Shown piece by piece: positions 1 to 11,549 of a DNA stretch of 64,000 nucleotides. The DNA lies in assembly GCA_025526915.1 (NCBI GenBank), contig JAHLKH010000077.1, forward strand, positions 1-64,000, given 5' to 3'. This DNA comes from Entophlyctis helioformis. Lineage: Eukaryota > Chytridiomycota > Chytridiomycetes > Chytridiales > Chytriomycetaceae. The translations under genes were made by a program, and so were the position numbers. The notes below the pieces were generated by a model. It was not told where the DNA came from and made no database searches. It saw only the letters and a program-made list of their open reading frames with translations. Numbering within the stretch: the first letter of the stretch is position 1; every line of letters begins with the position of its first letter.

Positions 1-315
1 GCAAGAGGTATGTGACGCTGCTGGTGTCCCTGCCTGGCATGCTGTGCATCATGCATTGTTGGTCAATGGCGCGGCTGACTCGTGCATGGATCGCGATGGA
101 TCTGTGCTCTTGCAGATGCTGCTCTGGCTGCAGCAGGTGCCAAGGCTGCATCTGATGTCTCGGCTACGACCACGACGCAGGCTGAACTGCCGCCCCTGCC
201 AGCCAAGCCTGCCAGCAGCAAGGTCTTTGCTGCGATTGATATCCCGCTGGACCGATCGTCTCACAAGGCGAAGCGCAAGACCGAAGGCTGCCAAGAAGGC
301 TGCCAAGTGAGGTGA
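1..315 (+). pseudogene. 3' end of second copy of the Cys-rich gene (truncated by window edge)
   Basis: This is the inverted duplicate of the last exons of the gene at 39239-40335. Base 1 corresponds to 39550. Bases up to about 115 hold the end of an exon and its intron; an acceptor (gctcttgcag) at 106-115 opens the last exon, which begins Asp-Ala-Ala-Leu-Ala. The tail diverges from the other copy after the AAIDIP segment: indels replace the Lys-rich end (KKAAK) by an unrelated frame that stops near 315. No function is recognised. Whether the differences are real or consensus errors cannot be told here, and the 5' part lies outside the window. Confidence 0.5.
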
Positions 316-429
316 TATCATCCCTCCGCTCCATCAAGACTCTTGTTTCAATAGACTGCTTCTCTCTCGACCACTTCATTGGCATTTCAAGCGAGCAGCA
401 CAACGAGTGCGAGATGGCCAGCAGAGTGC

Positions 430-2747
430 TCACATTGTGAATGCCGTCGCCAGCAGCCGCTCAATGCCATCCATCCTGGCTGGCTCAACCACAACCCGCA
501 ACGATCCCTCGTTGCGCTTGCTGTGCAGCCACTTGACGACGCGTGCGTGGCCCTCCTGCGCAGCCCCAGTCCAAACACGTTCGCACTGCAGCCCTCGCTC
601 CTGTTCTCGTGCAGCCAGACAACAACGTCCAGGTGTCCACGTGCTGCTGCCACATCCAGTGCGAGGGGAGTCGCACTCGCATTGTGCTCATTCAGAACCT
701 CGAGAACGCCAAGAGCGCCATGTGCAGCCGCCACATGCACCACAGACCCGCCATGCCGCACCGACTCGTCGTGTCTGTCCAGATCCTGAACAAACAGCGT
801 CTGCTTGTCGAGCATCTTTGCGAGTGCAGCCGCGTGTCCCGCCCTTCACAGCGTGCATGCCAAGGTCGGCAGGTGGCCAAGGTGGCAGGCCGTCGAGCCA
901 CAGTCGCTGCATGGACAGATCAGCAAGCAGAGCCTGCATCTCGGTGCTTGGGAATCGGCAGCAGAGAGCCTTGGTCATTGCGCTGCTCTTGACTCGGTCG
1001 AGTTCCCCGCGACTCAGCTTGGCGTCTGGGAGCAGAAGCAGACTGTCCGTCCAGTCCAGATCGAATGCATCCCTCCACAGACGCATCTTGGCATCGCCAG
1101 TCATGACCGTCCTGGACAGCCGGCCGTTGAGAAACTGTGTCAGCGGTCCCGCGAAGCCAAGAATGATGTCCTGGATGCGCGAGGGGAGACTATCCCAATG
1201 GCTGGTTGGCTTTGGTGGTGGAGCGACTGGCTTTGGGGGTTCGGGCGGCTGTGGAGGAGCCGGCTGTTGCGCAGACAGATCAGACCATGGCAGATTGGGA
1301 ACCTTTGGCTTTGGCTGCTTCTGTTGAAAGAGAGAAAGGCGATGCGCGACTGGCTTTGGAGGATCGGCTTGCTGCTGCTGCTGCTGCTGCTTTGGATCTG
1401 CTGGCGACTGCTGTTCGACCACAGCCTTCTGTTGAGGAATCGGCTGGACCGGCACTCGCACCTCTGGCTTGAGCACCTTCATGGTGGGTCGTGCGGGAGG
1501 CTGTGCTGCAGGTATTGGCGGTGCAGGCGGCACCACTGGGTGTGGCTGCACTGGAGACGCAGTGACCTGTTGCGCGAGTTCGGGCGAGCAAGGTGGAGCA
1601 TGCGGTTGCTGCTTTGGCGACTGCGGCTGAGGATACACGGCAGGATCGGGCTGCTTCGGAAGGTGCACATCTGGCATGGTTGGGTCGAGTTGGACAGGCT
1701 GTTGGTGCGGCAGGTGCTCGGCGATTGGCGTCGCAAGTGGCGGATGCTGTGCGGCTCGGGCAGGTTGAACAGCATGCTTTGGTGGCAGATCGAAAGATCT
1801 TGTCACTTGCTGCACTTTCTGCACTCGCTGCTGCCAAACCGTTGGCTTCAGAAGATCTGCCACTGGATCGGCAGGCTTCTGGAATGCAGCTGGCATGGGC
1901 GGTTTGAGCTGGGCAGGCTGCAGACGCGGTTGGTGCTGCTCGACTGGATCCGGCACCGGCATGGGCTGCAGTGGTTCAGCAGGTTGATGCTGCCCGGCTT
2001 GCATTGTCGACGGTGCTGGGAGTGGGTCATGGCGTTCGACTGCTTGAGCCGCGACGCTCGCTGCGAGGTGGATTGGGGGCTGAGTGGAAGCAGTAGAGCC
2101 AGCAGCAGCAAGGTCCACGGGAGGAGGGCCGGCTTGCGGCAGCTGGCAGTGCGGACTAGGCGCCGCGCTGGATCGGGGCGGCGTGGCAGGCTTGTTGGCG
2201 GCCTCTGCAGCAGACGCGGCTGCCATCGCAGGCGGTGCACCAACAAGGCTGGAGTTGTCAAGATGAGTGCGCGCGTCGACTCGCACGCTGACGGCAGCCT
2301 TGCCTGGCGGCTGCTGGACAGGCGGGACAGGCGGGACTGACGGGACCGGTGTGTGAGGTGCCGCGGTCTCCACAGCAACAGCAACCGCTTGCTTGGCGTG
2401 CGGCGCACCGTGAGTGGCATCGTGCGTGGCATCTGCAGGCGGCCGTCTGGGCGGCGAGCGGTCGTTGGCAGCGGGACGGTCAGCCGCCTCAGCCGACAAG
2501 TCTGGTGCGCGGCTGTCCGGGCCAAAGACGATGCACAGAACGATGGCGGCGACGAGGGCCGACTCGGCCGGGAAGGCTGCGGCAGCACAGTCAGATGCGA
2601 GCCAAGCGCGCGCTCTCACGGCCGTGTGTGTGTAGGCAGGCAGGCAGGCAGGCAGCCAGGCTTACCATAGACGGCGTAGAGAGGAGCAACAACGACGAGC
2701 AGCACGGTGGTAGTGAGGGCGAGCGTGCCATGCCCAATGGCGTCCAT
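430..2747 (-). CDS. F-box-like/ankyrin-repeat protein, copy 1 (frameshifted in this sequence)
   Basis: Second copy of the gene at 36805-39119, in inverse orientation. It keeps the same two-exon plan: a short first exon (start MDAIGHGTLAL at 2747) encoding a hydrophobic segment, one intron of about 90 bp, then a long exon. The product has two N-terminal hydrophobic stretches, a long Pro/Gln/Ala-rich middle with a poly-Gln run, an F-box-like stretch (SLPSRIQDIILGF) and C-terminal ankyrin-like repeats (HLDVVVWLHENRSEG). Relative to the intact copy it carries three extra G residues, one near 840 and two near 560-575, each in a G run. They break the ORF over the ankyrin region and together restore the frame. 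I read it as one gene with consensus indels or recent decay. Role unknown; ankyrin repeats usually bind proteins. Confidence 0.7.
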
Positions 2748-3029
2748 GCTGCTGCTGCTGCTGCTGTTTGGACAAAGAGCGAGCGATGGATGCGTTGCTG
2801 CACCAACAGACGCGTGTGGGATGGATGGACGCGTTGGCTGGATGGAAGGATGGAAGGAGCAAGGCCAAACAAGGAAGCTGCAGGTACAGAACGGAAATGT
2901 GATATTGTGCAAATCCAATGGACAAAAGAAGGGACGTGCATGGCTGGGCCAGTAACAGGCGAGGGCAACAGGTTGAGAGGGGAGAGGCGAAGGGCGAGAG
3001 GCGAAGGGCGAGAGGCGAAGGGCGAGGGA

Positions 3030-3512
3030 TTAGTGCGATGCCGCGCCAGACTTGTTGCCCTTGCCGTCGTCGGGCAGTCTGCGCACACAGAGCGGGCACT
3101 TTGCATTGAGCTTGAGCCACTCGTCGATGCAGTCGACGTGGAAGTGGTGGTTGCAGGCCAGCTGGCGCAGCGACTCGCCCTCGTCGTACTCGCCCAGACA
3201 GATGCAGCAGACGGCGTCTTCTGCGTCCAGCTCGAGCTCCTTGGGGCCGGCAGCCGCTTGTGCAGCCGCTTGTGCAGCATCGGCGTCGGCGTCGGCACCA
3301 GCGTCGGACGCGGAGCCCTTGCCGCGCTTGAAGATGCTGGGCAGCAGGTTGAACTTGCGGCGTTTCCGCTTGGGCGGTGCGGCCTTGGCCGGACTGGATG
3401 AGCCAGAAGGCTCGACACGGCATCGGCTGCTTCCAGCCACGATGGCAGCGACGGCGATGATGGACAGCGCCGTCTTGCGAGAGCCGCAGCCATGCAGCAG
3501 TCTCTGGACCAC
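3030..3512 (-). CDS. Chimeric RING-H2 ORF (hydrophobic leader fused to RING tail)
   Basis: The C-terminal part equals the tail of the RING-H2 protein at 34970-36529: a Lys/Arg-rich patch, an Ala/Asp-rich linker and a RING-H2 domain (CCICLGEY ... [11 protein letters not shown] ... CPLC). Its N-terminus instead comes from the small ORF downstream of the PAM2-like gene (43929-44114), which encodes a hydrophobic leader ([13 protein letters not shown]). The join lies in EPSGSS, which is in the same frame in both parents. The frame is open through the join, but the ATG used by the other copies is out of frame here because one G is missing in the Ala-codon run (near 3485). If expressed, it would be a signal-anchored RING E3-like protein lacking the four membrane spans of the parent. 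Confidence 0.55.
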   Translation of the reverse strand: MVQRLLHGCGSRKTALSIIAVAAIVAGSSRCRVEPSGSSSPAKAAPPKRKRRKFNLLPSIFKRGKGSASDAGADADADAAQAAAQAAAGPKELELDAEDAVCCICLGEYDEGESLRQLACNHHFHVDCIDEWLKLNAKCPLCVRRLPDDGKGNKSGAASH

Positions 3513-6264
3513 GATGCAATGAATGCTTCATCGGCCTGTTGGATTGACATCTATTATAGGAAACAATCGAGAAGAAGAAGATAAGGAAGAGCCGCTCAAC
3601 ATGGACGCCAGAGAGTGGCAGGCACCATCTTGTATGTGCTGCCGACCCACTGCATGGCCCATCGGTCAGAGTTGGCCCACGACATGAATGTGGGAGTCGG
3701 AATGGCTGAGCATCAAACAGCCACCACGATCGTCAGTCCATGATCAAGCACAGGCATCCAACCACAACAAAGCCACATGTCAATCCACACTCACCACCTG
3801 GCAGGTGCGGGCAGCAGTAGCTGCACACACACGGCGTGCACATATACAGACCCGTGTGGTTGTCGAAGTTGACAAACTGCAAGCCACGCAGGCAGTGTCA
3901 GTCGGCTGGCTGTCAAGACACGCACACAAATGCACAGTCAATGAGACTTACAACGCGTTGGTAACGGTCGACGCCGTTCCATTGCCATGCCGTGTCGAGG
4001 CATGGCGATGAGCACAGAACCGGCATCGGCGCGCAGCAACCGCGAGTACACACAAGGTGCTGGCTGCGATGCTGGTGCAGCTGCTGAAACTGCCGGTCAA
4101 AGACCTGACCGGCAGTCATCGGCTGGTGGAGCATGGCCATGTCAGCATGGGATCGTGCCAAGCAAAGCGTGCATTCAGTCGAGACTTACAGGGTACAGAA
4201 GAGGCGACACCGACTTGGCGCTGTCGACTCCTTGTGGCTTGGGGCGAGGGCCGGCTGCCGGGCGGTGGTGTCGACGGTCAAAGCGGTCTTGTTGCCCGTC
4301 GTTTGGGCGGGACAGGCGGCTTGGCGGCAGCGGGCGGCTTGTCGGTGCTGACATTCTTAGCGGCCTTGTTGTTGGCGGTCTTGGCCGGGACAGGCGGCTT
4401 ATAGTCTGCATCGGTGGTGGTCGCGCCTTCCGGAATGAACTCTGGGGCCCGAACGTTCCACTTGAAGGGAACGACCGGCTCGAACTCGGCGGCAGCAAAG
4501 TTCCAAACGGTCGGCGACGCGGCGGGAGCGACGGCCGGTGTGGTGGACGGAGCCGAGTCGGGCTGGGCGACCGTGGTGTTGGTCTGATGCGTGATATGAG
4601 AGGGAATGTGGATGGGATGGTCAGCCAGACAGTCAAGGCAGCCGCATGGGAGAGTGGCCGCAGTCTGGGGACATCCACTCAGCCAGCCAGCCAGCCAAAC
4701 AGCGCAGCACTCAAAGTCGCCAATCAGATCCACATGGCAAACAAACAGACAGACGAGTGGATGTCCCAAGACGCGATGTGCGGCGAATGCGGATCGTGAT
4801 GGGAAGACAAAGTATGCGAGGCAGCGTGCTGGGGACGGGGGAGGGCAGAGCGAGTGATGGGATGCGATAAAAGGACGGCAAGACGGCAAGATAGCAAGGC
4901 GGCAGGCATGCCATGCGAGCAGCGCCGAGGACGATCCAGCATGCCGTGTGGAAGCATGCGACACTTACAGGCGATGCGACAGCCGAGTTGGCCGTCGTGT
5001 TGGTCGTGGCGTTTGTGGCGTGTGTGGCCGACGAGCTGCATGAGAAGAAGAGCAAGAGAGGCGATAGAGAAGCACGGCAGGCAGCAGGCAGTCGGCATAG
5101 CCCATCAGATCATGCGATGCGGCAGTCGAGAGAGCAGCAGCAAGGCAGAGTGCGACACGCAGCACGGATGGCACTGGGACTTGCCTGGCAGCGACAGTGG
5201 ACGAGGAAGCGTTGGTAGAGGACATGTTGTATTGCTTGTGAGTATATCTCGAGTCTTGATTCGTGTCGGATATGGCGGAAAGACAGGGAGCCAGACGCGA
5301 TGCTGGCAGAATGTCGCGAATTGCGATGGCGATTGGTGTGTCTGGAAATGCGACCCGAAATGGCGGCACAGAGCACAAACAGCAATGCAAATGGGCAATG
5401 CGAGTGAATGGCGTCGGCAGTCTGGTGGTCCAATGAGCATGTCTTCCTGCAGCTGAGGCGATGGCTGTGACGATGGACAGGCAGGGCGATGCAGCAAACA
5501 CACGCCAGAGACACAAGACGGCCAAGGCAGGCTGCCACACAGCGTGCATCATGCGGCATCATCAATCGCACCTCGCCCAGCACGGCATTGCCCATGCATG
5601 CCTCGCTGCTCTCTGTCCCGCATCTCTGCATCTGCCAGCCACGCGTCCATTGCCTCATGTGGCATTGCCGCCTCGTTCTCGTCCCTCGGCATGCTGCTGT
5701 GCGAGCAACGCGTGCTCGCGTGTTGGTGATCGCGAGATCCACCGTCTGTCCGCATCACCATCGCCACATCACCGGCACTCAGTGTCGCTGTCCCTGCGCA
5801 GCATCGACTGTCGTGTCTCCACCAGCCGCCCCTGCCCACGCCGTCCACCAACCACACACCGCCGCCTGATCCAGCCACGACACCAGCCGCTCTTGCCTCT
5901 CCAACAGCCTGCAAGCCGCTCGTTGTCCACAGCCAGCCAACCGACTGTTCCTTGCACAAGCGAGCGCATCCATCCGGCGTGGCTGGTGTGACTCGTTTGG
6001 CTGATCGTGGTGCCGTGTGGTGATCGCTGCTCGTTCGTGTCTCGCTGCCTGCCTCCAGCCGAGCCAACTCGCCAGCCTTCCAGACTGTCCGCCCATTGCA
6101 CGAATCCATTGGTGCGTGACAACCAGCTCGCTCATGCCGTGCTTGACATTCGTCAGATGTGCGATGCAGCTCGCATGAGCCACCACGACCGCATCCAGGC
6201 ACTGTATCGTCGCTGCTCTTCTCCAGCACCAACCAACGCGGCCACAGATCTCGCCCGACCTGCC
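3396..6264 (-). repeat. PAM2-like gene cassette, copy A
   Basis: One of three dispersed copies (others: 41180-44027 and 61095-64000). Each holds about 1 kb of upstream sequence, the six-exon PAM2-like gene and the start of a downstream small ORF. Copies A and C share roughly 20-80 bp more at the outer, upstream end than copy B. The upstream block ends 70 bp before the start codon of the divergent zinc-finger gene at 6335. Confidence 0.9.
3596..5225 (-). pseudogene. PAM2-motif/Cys-rich protein, copy A (two single-base deletions)
   Basis: Same exon plan as the intact copy B (42197-43827): exon 1 is 5225-5185 with a GC-AG donor (AG|GCAAGT), exon 2 is 5035-4969, followed by the PAM2-like exon and three Cys-rich exons ending in LWRPC-stop at 3596. 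Two 1-nt deletions in exon 3, one in an A run near 4303 and one near 4258, put the Cys-rich exons out of frame. The first falls in a homopolymer, so consensus error is as likely as decay. The PAM2-like motifs (WNFAAAEFEP and WNVRAPEFIP) are unchanged. Confidence 0.65.
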
Positions 6265-6334
6265 TTTAACTGCTCGACGTCATCTCGCCTTGAATGTTGT
6301 TCGCGTCGTCACGTTTTCTTTCGTCGCAACAACA

Positions 6335-8944
6335 ATGAGCTCAGGTGGCGGCCATCGAGCCCACGCTGCCAACAGCGGCCACGGGCCGGTCAAGGCCAGC
6401 GACAGCAACAGCCAAAGCCGCACGACCAGCAGCACCAGCACCAGCACCAGCACCAGCACCAGCACCAGCCGCACGGCCTTGACGCCCTGTCGCCGCACGA
6501 CCTGTTTGCGCTGTTGTGCCGCAGCCTTTCCGGCCCCTCGCACGCTGCCGGCGGAAGCGCCTCGCCGCCCGCCTCGCTCGAGCTGCCTCTGTTGTTGGCG
6601 CCGTTGGCCGCAGCCTCGACGCCCGCCAGCATCGCCTGCGACGCCGCCAGCATCCGCCAGCTCAGAGACTCGTACGCCGCAGAGGCCGCCGCCCTCTCGC
6701 ACATCCGCCGCAACTCGCTCGCCCCCGAGACGTCCCGCCGGCTCGATCTGGCCGCTCGGCTGTCGGAGACGCTCGCTCGCATCCAGACGCTCGCCAGCGA
6801 CCTCCGAAACGCAGAGGCCGATGCCGGCCACTTGCGGGACCTGCTGGCCAGGTCGGCGGCTGCAGAGGCCGCCGCAGAGCGGTCGTGCATGATCGCCCAG
6901 GTGCAGATGAACCGCCTCCTCTCGGACATTGAGCTCAGGCAGGTGCGTCTGCGTCTGCTGGCTCCGACGGTGCCGCCGGGCAGCTTGGACTCGCTTGGGC
7001 TGGATATCGACGATCTGCTGCTGCCGGTGCGTCCGCCGTCGCGGCCGTCGTCGCTGTCCATGGCCGCCGATGCGCACACCTCGAGAGAAAGCCACGATCG
7101 TGGCCGCACTCGCACTCGCAGCCATAGCCATAGCCGTGATCATAGCCGTGATCATAGCCGTGATCGTCAGCCTGGCCATGCAAACTTCAGCCGCAGTCGA
7201 TCTCGCAGTCCTCGCAACTCTCGAAGGCCTCGTGGCAGTAACAGCGCCAACAACCGAAGCCGCAGCCACAGTCGCAGCCCAGTTCAAGCCAGGCCAATGT
7301 CGCCGCTGACTGATCCCGCCATGAAGCTCCACTCGCCCCAAGTGGCTCATGCAGACCGGTTGACCACAGCACCCCAGGGCAACCATGCAGAGCCGCCAGC
7401 ATCGGCATCTCTGGCCACAGCACCAACATCTTCCGTGGCGACTCCTATGCAAGTAGATGCTGCTCTTGAACTGTCGCGACAGTCGCTTAGCGAGCGACTT
7501 GACGAGGCAGTCGACTACGGAGATCAGAGCGATGACGACGATTTTGACAGCGCCAACAGACTGGATGCTCCTAGCCGCATCGACATGGCTGCTGTTCCCA
7601 TCCCAAAGCCAAGTCCAAGACCCGACACCATTCAACAGCCAGCGGCTCCATCTGCGGCCGCATCACCGACTACTGTTCTACTCGTGTCTGGTACGGATGC
7701 CCAGTCGCCGCTCGTTTCAAAACCAGCGGACGCTATTCCGGCAGAAGCATCAGCACCTCCACTGCCATCGCCATTGGCATCATCATCAACTCCTGATAGA
7801 GGGTCTTTTGGCGACACCGCCAGTGGAGACCACAGGAGGCAGCAGGACCTGGCTGATTCAGAGCAGCAGCGCAATCGACGCACCTCGTGGCTAAACAACA
7901 GCGACCGCAGCTACAGGCCAGGCGGCTCATCTCTCAACCGCAGTCGCGAGCATCTAGAACGCCAACGCGAGCCTCAACGCGACCACGACCGGATGCACGC
8001 AGGCCGAGGCCATGCAGGCGGTATGGCTACAGGCAGCAGCGAGTGGACAGCCGATACAAGAAACGAGCGTAATGGGGGCGAGCCAAGGTCGCATTGGCTG
8101 CCGGAGAAAGCGCAGGCACAAGACGCGAGACCACGCTCGATATCCAGATCGCGCACTGCGTCGACTCTGCACGAAACAGACCGCGGACGCGAACATGGCA
8201 TGCCGAACCCGCTGAAGCGACAGCGTGTTGATGAGACCGATGATGCGGACTCTGTGCGCAGATCCAGTGACGCCCTTCTCCATCGACTTGGATCTGTGTC
8301 GGACGACTTTGCTCAATCGGGTAATCAGGGCCATACCAATGGCCACAGCCAAATGGCCAGCGATGGACGAGAGCCTCGAGACTTGCCCCGCGAGCATCAC
8401 TGGGAGGCTCGGGATGGGCGTGACAGACACGGAAACCGAGCCGGGCCTCCTGGTGCCGACTTACCAACGTCTGTCTGCCAAAAATGGAACATCTACAAGG
8501 TACGTTTGATCGTGGAGCAAGGCCGAGTGGCGCTTGGTCGTGCGGTGGACTGACTTTGTTGATTTGCGTTGGTGCATGCAGGAGGGATGCCCGACCGAGT
8601 TGCGACGCACCAGATGCCAGTACGCGCATCGCTGCATGCTGTGCCTGTCGCCTGAGCACCGGCTGAAGGAGTGTCCGAACCGACGACGCGACGGCGAGCC
8701 GCATGACAAGATCTGCTTCGCGTGGAACGTTGACATGCGCCGGGCGTGCTCGTTTGGAGGGTGCCAGCGGCAGCACGTGTGTTTGCGGTGCCATGGACGC
8801 GACCACAATGCGCTGCAGTGCCCGGCGACTCTGGCGTCGCTTGCTGATGGTGGTGGCGGCGGAGGCGGCGGCGGTGGAGGGCCCGTTTCGGGGCCACATG
8901 GGGCGGGGCAGCGCACGGGCACGCACACACGCCCGATCGCTTGA
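6335..8944 (+). CDS. CCCH/CCHC zinc-finger protein with RS-like region
   Basis: Two exons (6335-8499 and 8582-8944; donor AAG|GTACGT, acceptor GCATGCAG). The N-terminus is low complexity, with His-Gln repeats near 6436-6466. An Ala/Leu/Arg coiled-coil-like stretch follows, then a Ser-Arg-rich region with SHSRDHSRD tandem repeats, then a long disordered part. The C-terminus has four alternating zinc-finger-like units: C-x9-C-x8-C-x3-H, a CCHC knuckle (C-x2-C-x4-H-x4-C, CMLCLSPEHRLKEC), C-x10-C-x4-C-x3-H and a second CCHC knuckle (CLRCHGRDHNALQC). SR dipeptides plus CCHC/CCCH fingers suggest RNA binding, perhaps splicing-related; this is inference. The first ~25 codons from ATG 6335 are in another frame from the main ORF, so an indel near 6400 or a missed start is likely. 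Confidence 0.7.
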
Positions 8945-9051
8945 CCGCCGCCGCCGCTGCTGCTGCTCTGCGGCTGGCTCTGTTGGGATCTGGCGGCCTC
9001 GTTGTCCCGCCAATAAACGCTGCTTCGTGCGTCTGCGCGAGATCTCCAACG

Positions 9052-11480
9052 ATGCTGCGAGCGTTGCACGGAGCGAGCGCTGGACGGGCCGGCGGTTCAA
9101 CGAGCGCGGGTGCGAGCGCGGCGGCCGGTGCTGCTGCCGTCGACACGGCGGACACGGCAGATGCGGCAGATGCGACTGCGCTGCAGTTGCGGCTGCAGCT
9201 GCGGCTGCGGCCACCGTCGCAGTTGCGCTTGCGGCACTTGGCGGCCTCGACAGCGATGGCCGCCACGGCAGCGCCGACACGGGCAGCGACGCTGTTCAGC
9301 CAGCGGCATCCGCGGCAGCTGCAGCTGCAGGCGGCCCAGAGCCCGCATGCACCACTCGCACGCCTGCACCGCCCCCACCTGCTGCAGCACCCGCTGCTCG
9401 CACACACCAGCAGCCGCTCTCTCTTCATATCCCCGCCGCCTCCTTCCCTGGATGCGTCGCCATCGCCGTCCTTCAAGTGGAAAGCGCTGCCGCCAGACTG
9501 GCCGCGATGGCTGTCAACGTCGCCAGCAGTGTCAACAGCGTCAACGCCACCAGCAGCGGCTCCGCCACAAGCACCCAAGGACGCCTTGACCGCCAAAGAA
9601 CTAAAAGGCAGCGACGCCGATCCCGCCAAGGACGACGAGGTGTCCGTGGCGACGGCTGCCTATGTGCCCAAGCACGCGTATCTCGGCGAGTGGAAGAGCC
9701 GTGTGCGCCAGATGCGCCGAGACGTGACCGAAGGTGTGTTTGCCCTTTCCGTCCTGATCCATTCCAAGCAGGGAGTTGGCTGCGAGTCACTGACCCTGGG
9801 ATGCCGCCGCAGTCGAGATCAAGAACCAGCGCAAGGAAGTCATGGAGGGATCTCAAAAAGTCGTTGCGCTTGCCATCACGAGGCGAGTCTCGCCGAGTGG
9901 TTGCTGTGGAGTGCGCTTGATGGCGGGACTGACGAGGCTGGCGTGCAGCAATCTGATCATGTTTATGGGCAAGTTGTACGGCGCGATGCAGAGCGGGTCG
10001 GCGTCCATGTTCTCCGAGGCACTGCATTCTCTTGCTGATGGTACGTTTGGCCAACACTCATGGATGCGCTGGAGAGTGTGACTGACCTTTTGGCAGTGCT
10101 GAACGAGAGGTGAATCGTCAATGGCTGCTGGGGTGTGACAGGAATGCAAGGATGTCACTGACTGGCTTGGTTCTCATGACGCGGTTGAACGGTGCAGTCT
10201 GCTCATGTGGGGTATGTCACCATGACAACCATTGGCAGTTGGATGGCGTGTACTGACGGACTGATTGTACCCGGCAGGATTGTGGAGGTCTTTGCGGCGT
10301 CCTGGTAAGCTCATGTACGCCATGTCGCGCTACATAGTCATTGTTTCTCACATCCAACGCCGACAGATTCTGATCATCCGTATGGGTTTGCGAGTGAGCG
10401 GTACGCCTGGGCTCTTGTCAGCGGTGTTGGCGTGTTCTTTCTGGGCGGAGGCGTGAGCTTGTACCACGGCATCAGCGGCCTGCTGTCGACCACTGGGCAC
10501 GTGGTTGGCGATCCCACGACGTCGCTCTTCGTTCTTGGTGCTTCCCTCACCTTTGAGCTCGGTAGGTGGACTAGCTGCACGTCTGGCATCCAATCTGTTG
10601 GCCTGGCACCTTACACGATCTGGCAGTTACGATGACGTTCGCGTTCAGACAAATCTCGCGCAGTGCACAGGCAGCCGGCAAGCCGTTCATGGACTACCTG
10701 CGTCGCGGCGGCGACCCAACCTCTGTCCAGGTGTTTTTGGAAGACTGCGCCGCTGTGACTGGTGTCGTCATTGCAGCCACCTGCCTCTCGCTCTCCAAGT
10801 ATCTGGCTCTGCCGTTTCTCGACTCGCTTGGTTCGCTGCTCATTGGTCTGCTCCTGAGCGCCGTCGCCACATTTCTCATCCGGCGCAACATTGCTGGACT
10901 TGTCGAGACCAGCATGAACATTCAGACAGAGGGGCATATTGTCGAGTTACTCGAAAACGACCCTGTTGTTGTGTAAGCGGTGTTTTCTGACTGCCGATGG
11001 GCATGGCGATTGACTTGATGGCTGTTGGCAGGTCTGTTCATGATGTCAAATCAACGAGCCTTGGGCCTGAATGGGCGAGATTCAAGGGTAGGGTCTTGCC
11101 TCAGTGCTGCTGATGCTCGCCGCATTCAGACACGTCTGACAGCCAAGCAATGCCACAGCCGAGATTTTGTTCAACGGCGAGGAAGTCACGCGGCGATACA
11201 TGGCAGCCAATCCAGGCCGCATCGACAAGGAAATCGCCATCCTGCGCGGGCTGACAACGGATGACGAGATCCGTGCTTGGATGGCTGTCCATGGCGCACA
11301 CGTTGTAACGAGCCTGGGCGGCGAAGTCGATCGTCTCGAAGGCGACATCAAGGTGAGCATCTTGTCTTGGCGAAATGCCGTTGCTGTTCCTGTTGTTGTT
11401 GTTCTTGCCGCTGCTCACCAGTCTGCATCATTCAGGCATTCCATCCCGAAGTCAAGCACATTGATCTGGAGATTCTGTGA
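9052..11480 (+). CDS. Mitochondrial-type zinc transporter, SLC30A9 (ZnT9) homologue
   Basis: Eleven exons: 9052-9733, 9813-9882, 9949-10040, 10097-10109, 10198-10211, 10278-10304, 10367-10561, 10627-10972, 11032-11087, 11159-11352, 11436-11480. They sum to 1734 nt (577 aa). The cation-diffusion-facilitator core is recognisable: SGSASMFSEALHSLAD, DSDHPYGFASERYAW, and the C-terminal SVHDVKSTSLGPEWARFK and HPEVKHIDLEIL typical of SLC30A9 rather than other ZnTs. The long Ala/Leu/Arg-rich, acid-poor N-terminus fits a mitochondrial targeting sequence. In animals the family exports zinc from mitochondria. Intron 2 uses a GC donor (AG|GCGAGT), and exons 4 and 5 are only 13 and 14 nt. It converges on the NRPS gene, with 69 bp between stops. 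Confidence 0.92.
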
Positions 11481-11549
11481 GCGCAATAAGCCATCAAATA
11501 TCATATCTTCGTCATCGCATTTCATTCAACTGTCTTCAGCCATCGGCTC

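Larger units (their letters stand above)
1..3413 (-). repeat. Inverted segmental duplication of 36146-39550
   Basis: Bases 1-3413 are, by eye, a near-identical reverse complement of 39550-36146. The block spans the RING-H2 coding tail, the whole ankyrin gene and the end of the Cys-rich gene, and it continues beyond the left window edge. A GAGGCGAAGGGC-type minisatellite near 2985-3025 has one more unit than the partner. The inner end (3396-3413) is an 18-bp sequence shared by both parental regions, where the block switches to the PAM2-like cassette. Confidence 0.9.

Noticed and set aside
6007..6334. Upstream extension of the zinc-finger ORF to 6007
   Set aside because: Bases up to 6264 belong to the duplicated upstream block of the PAM2 cassette, whose other copies show no matching coding constraint; ATG 6335 is preferred.
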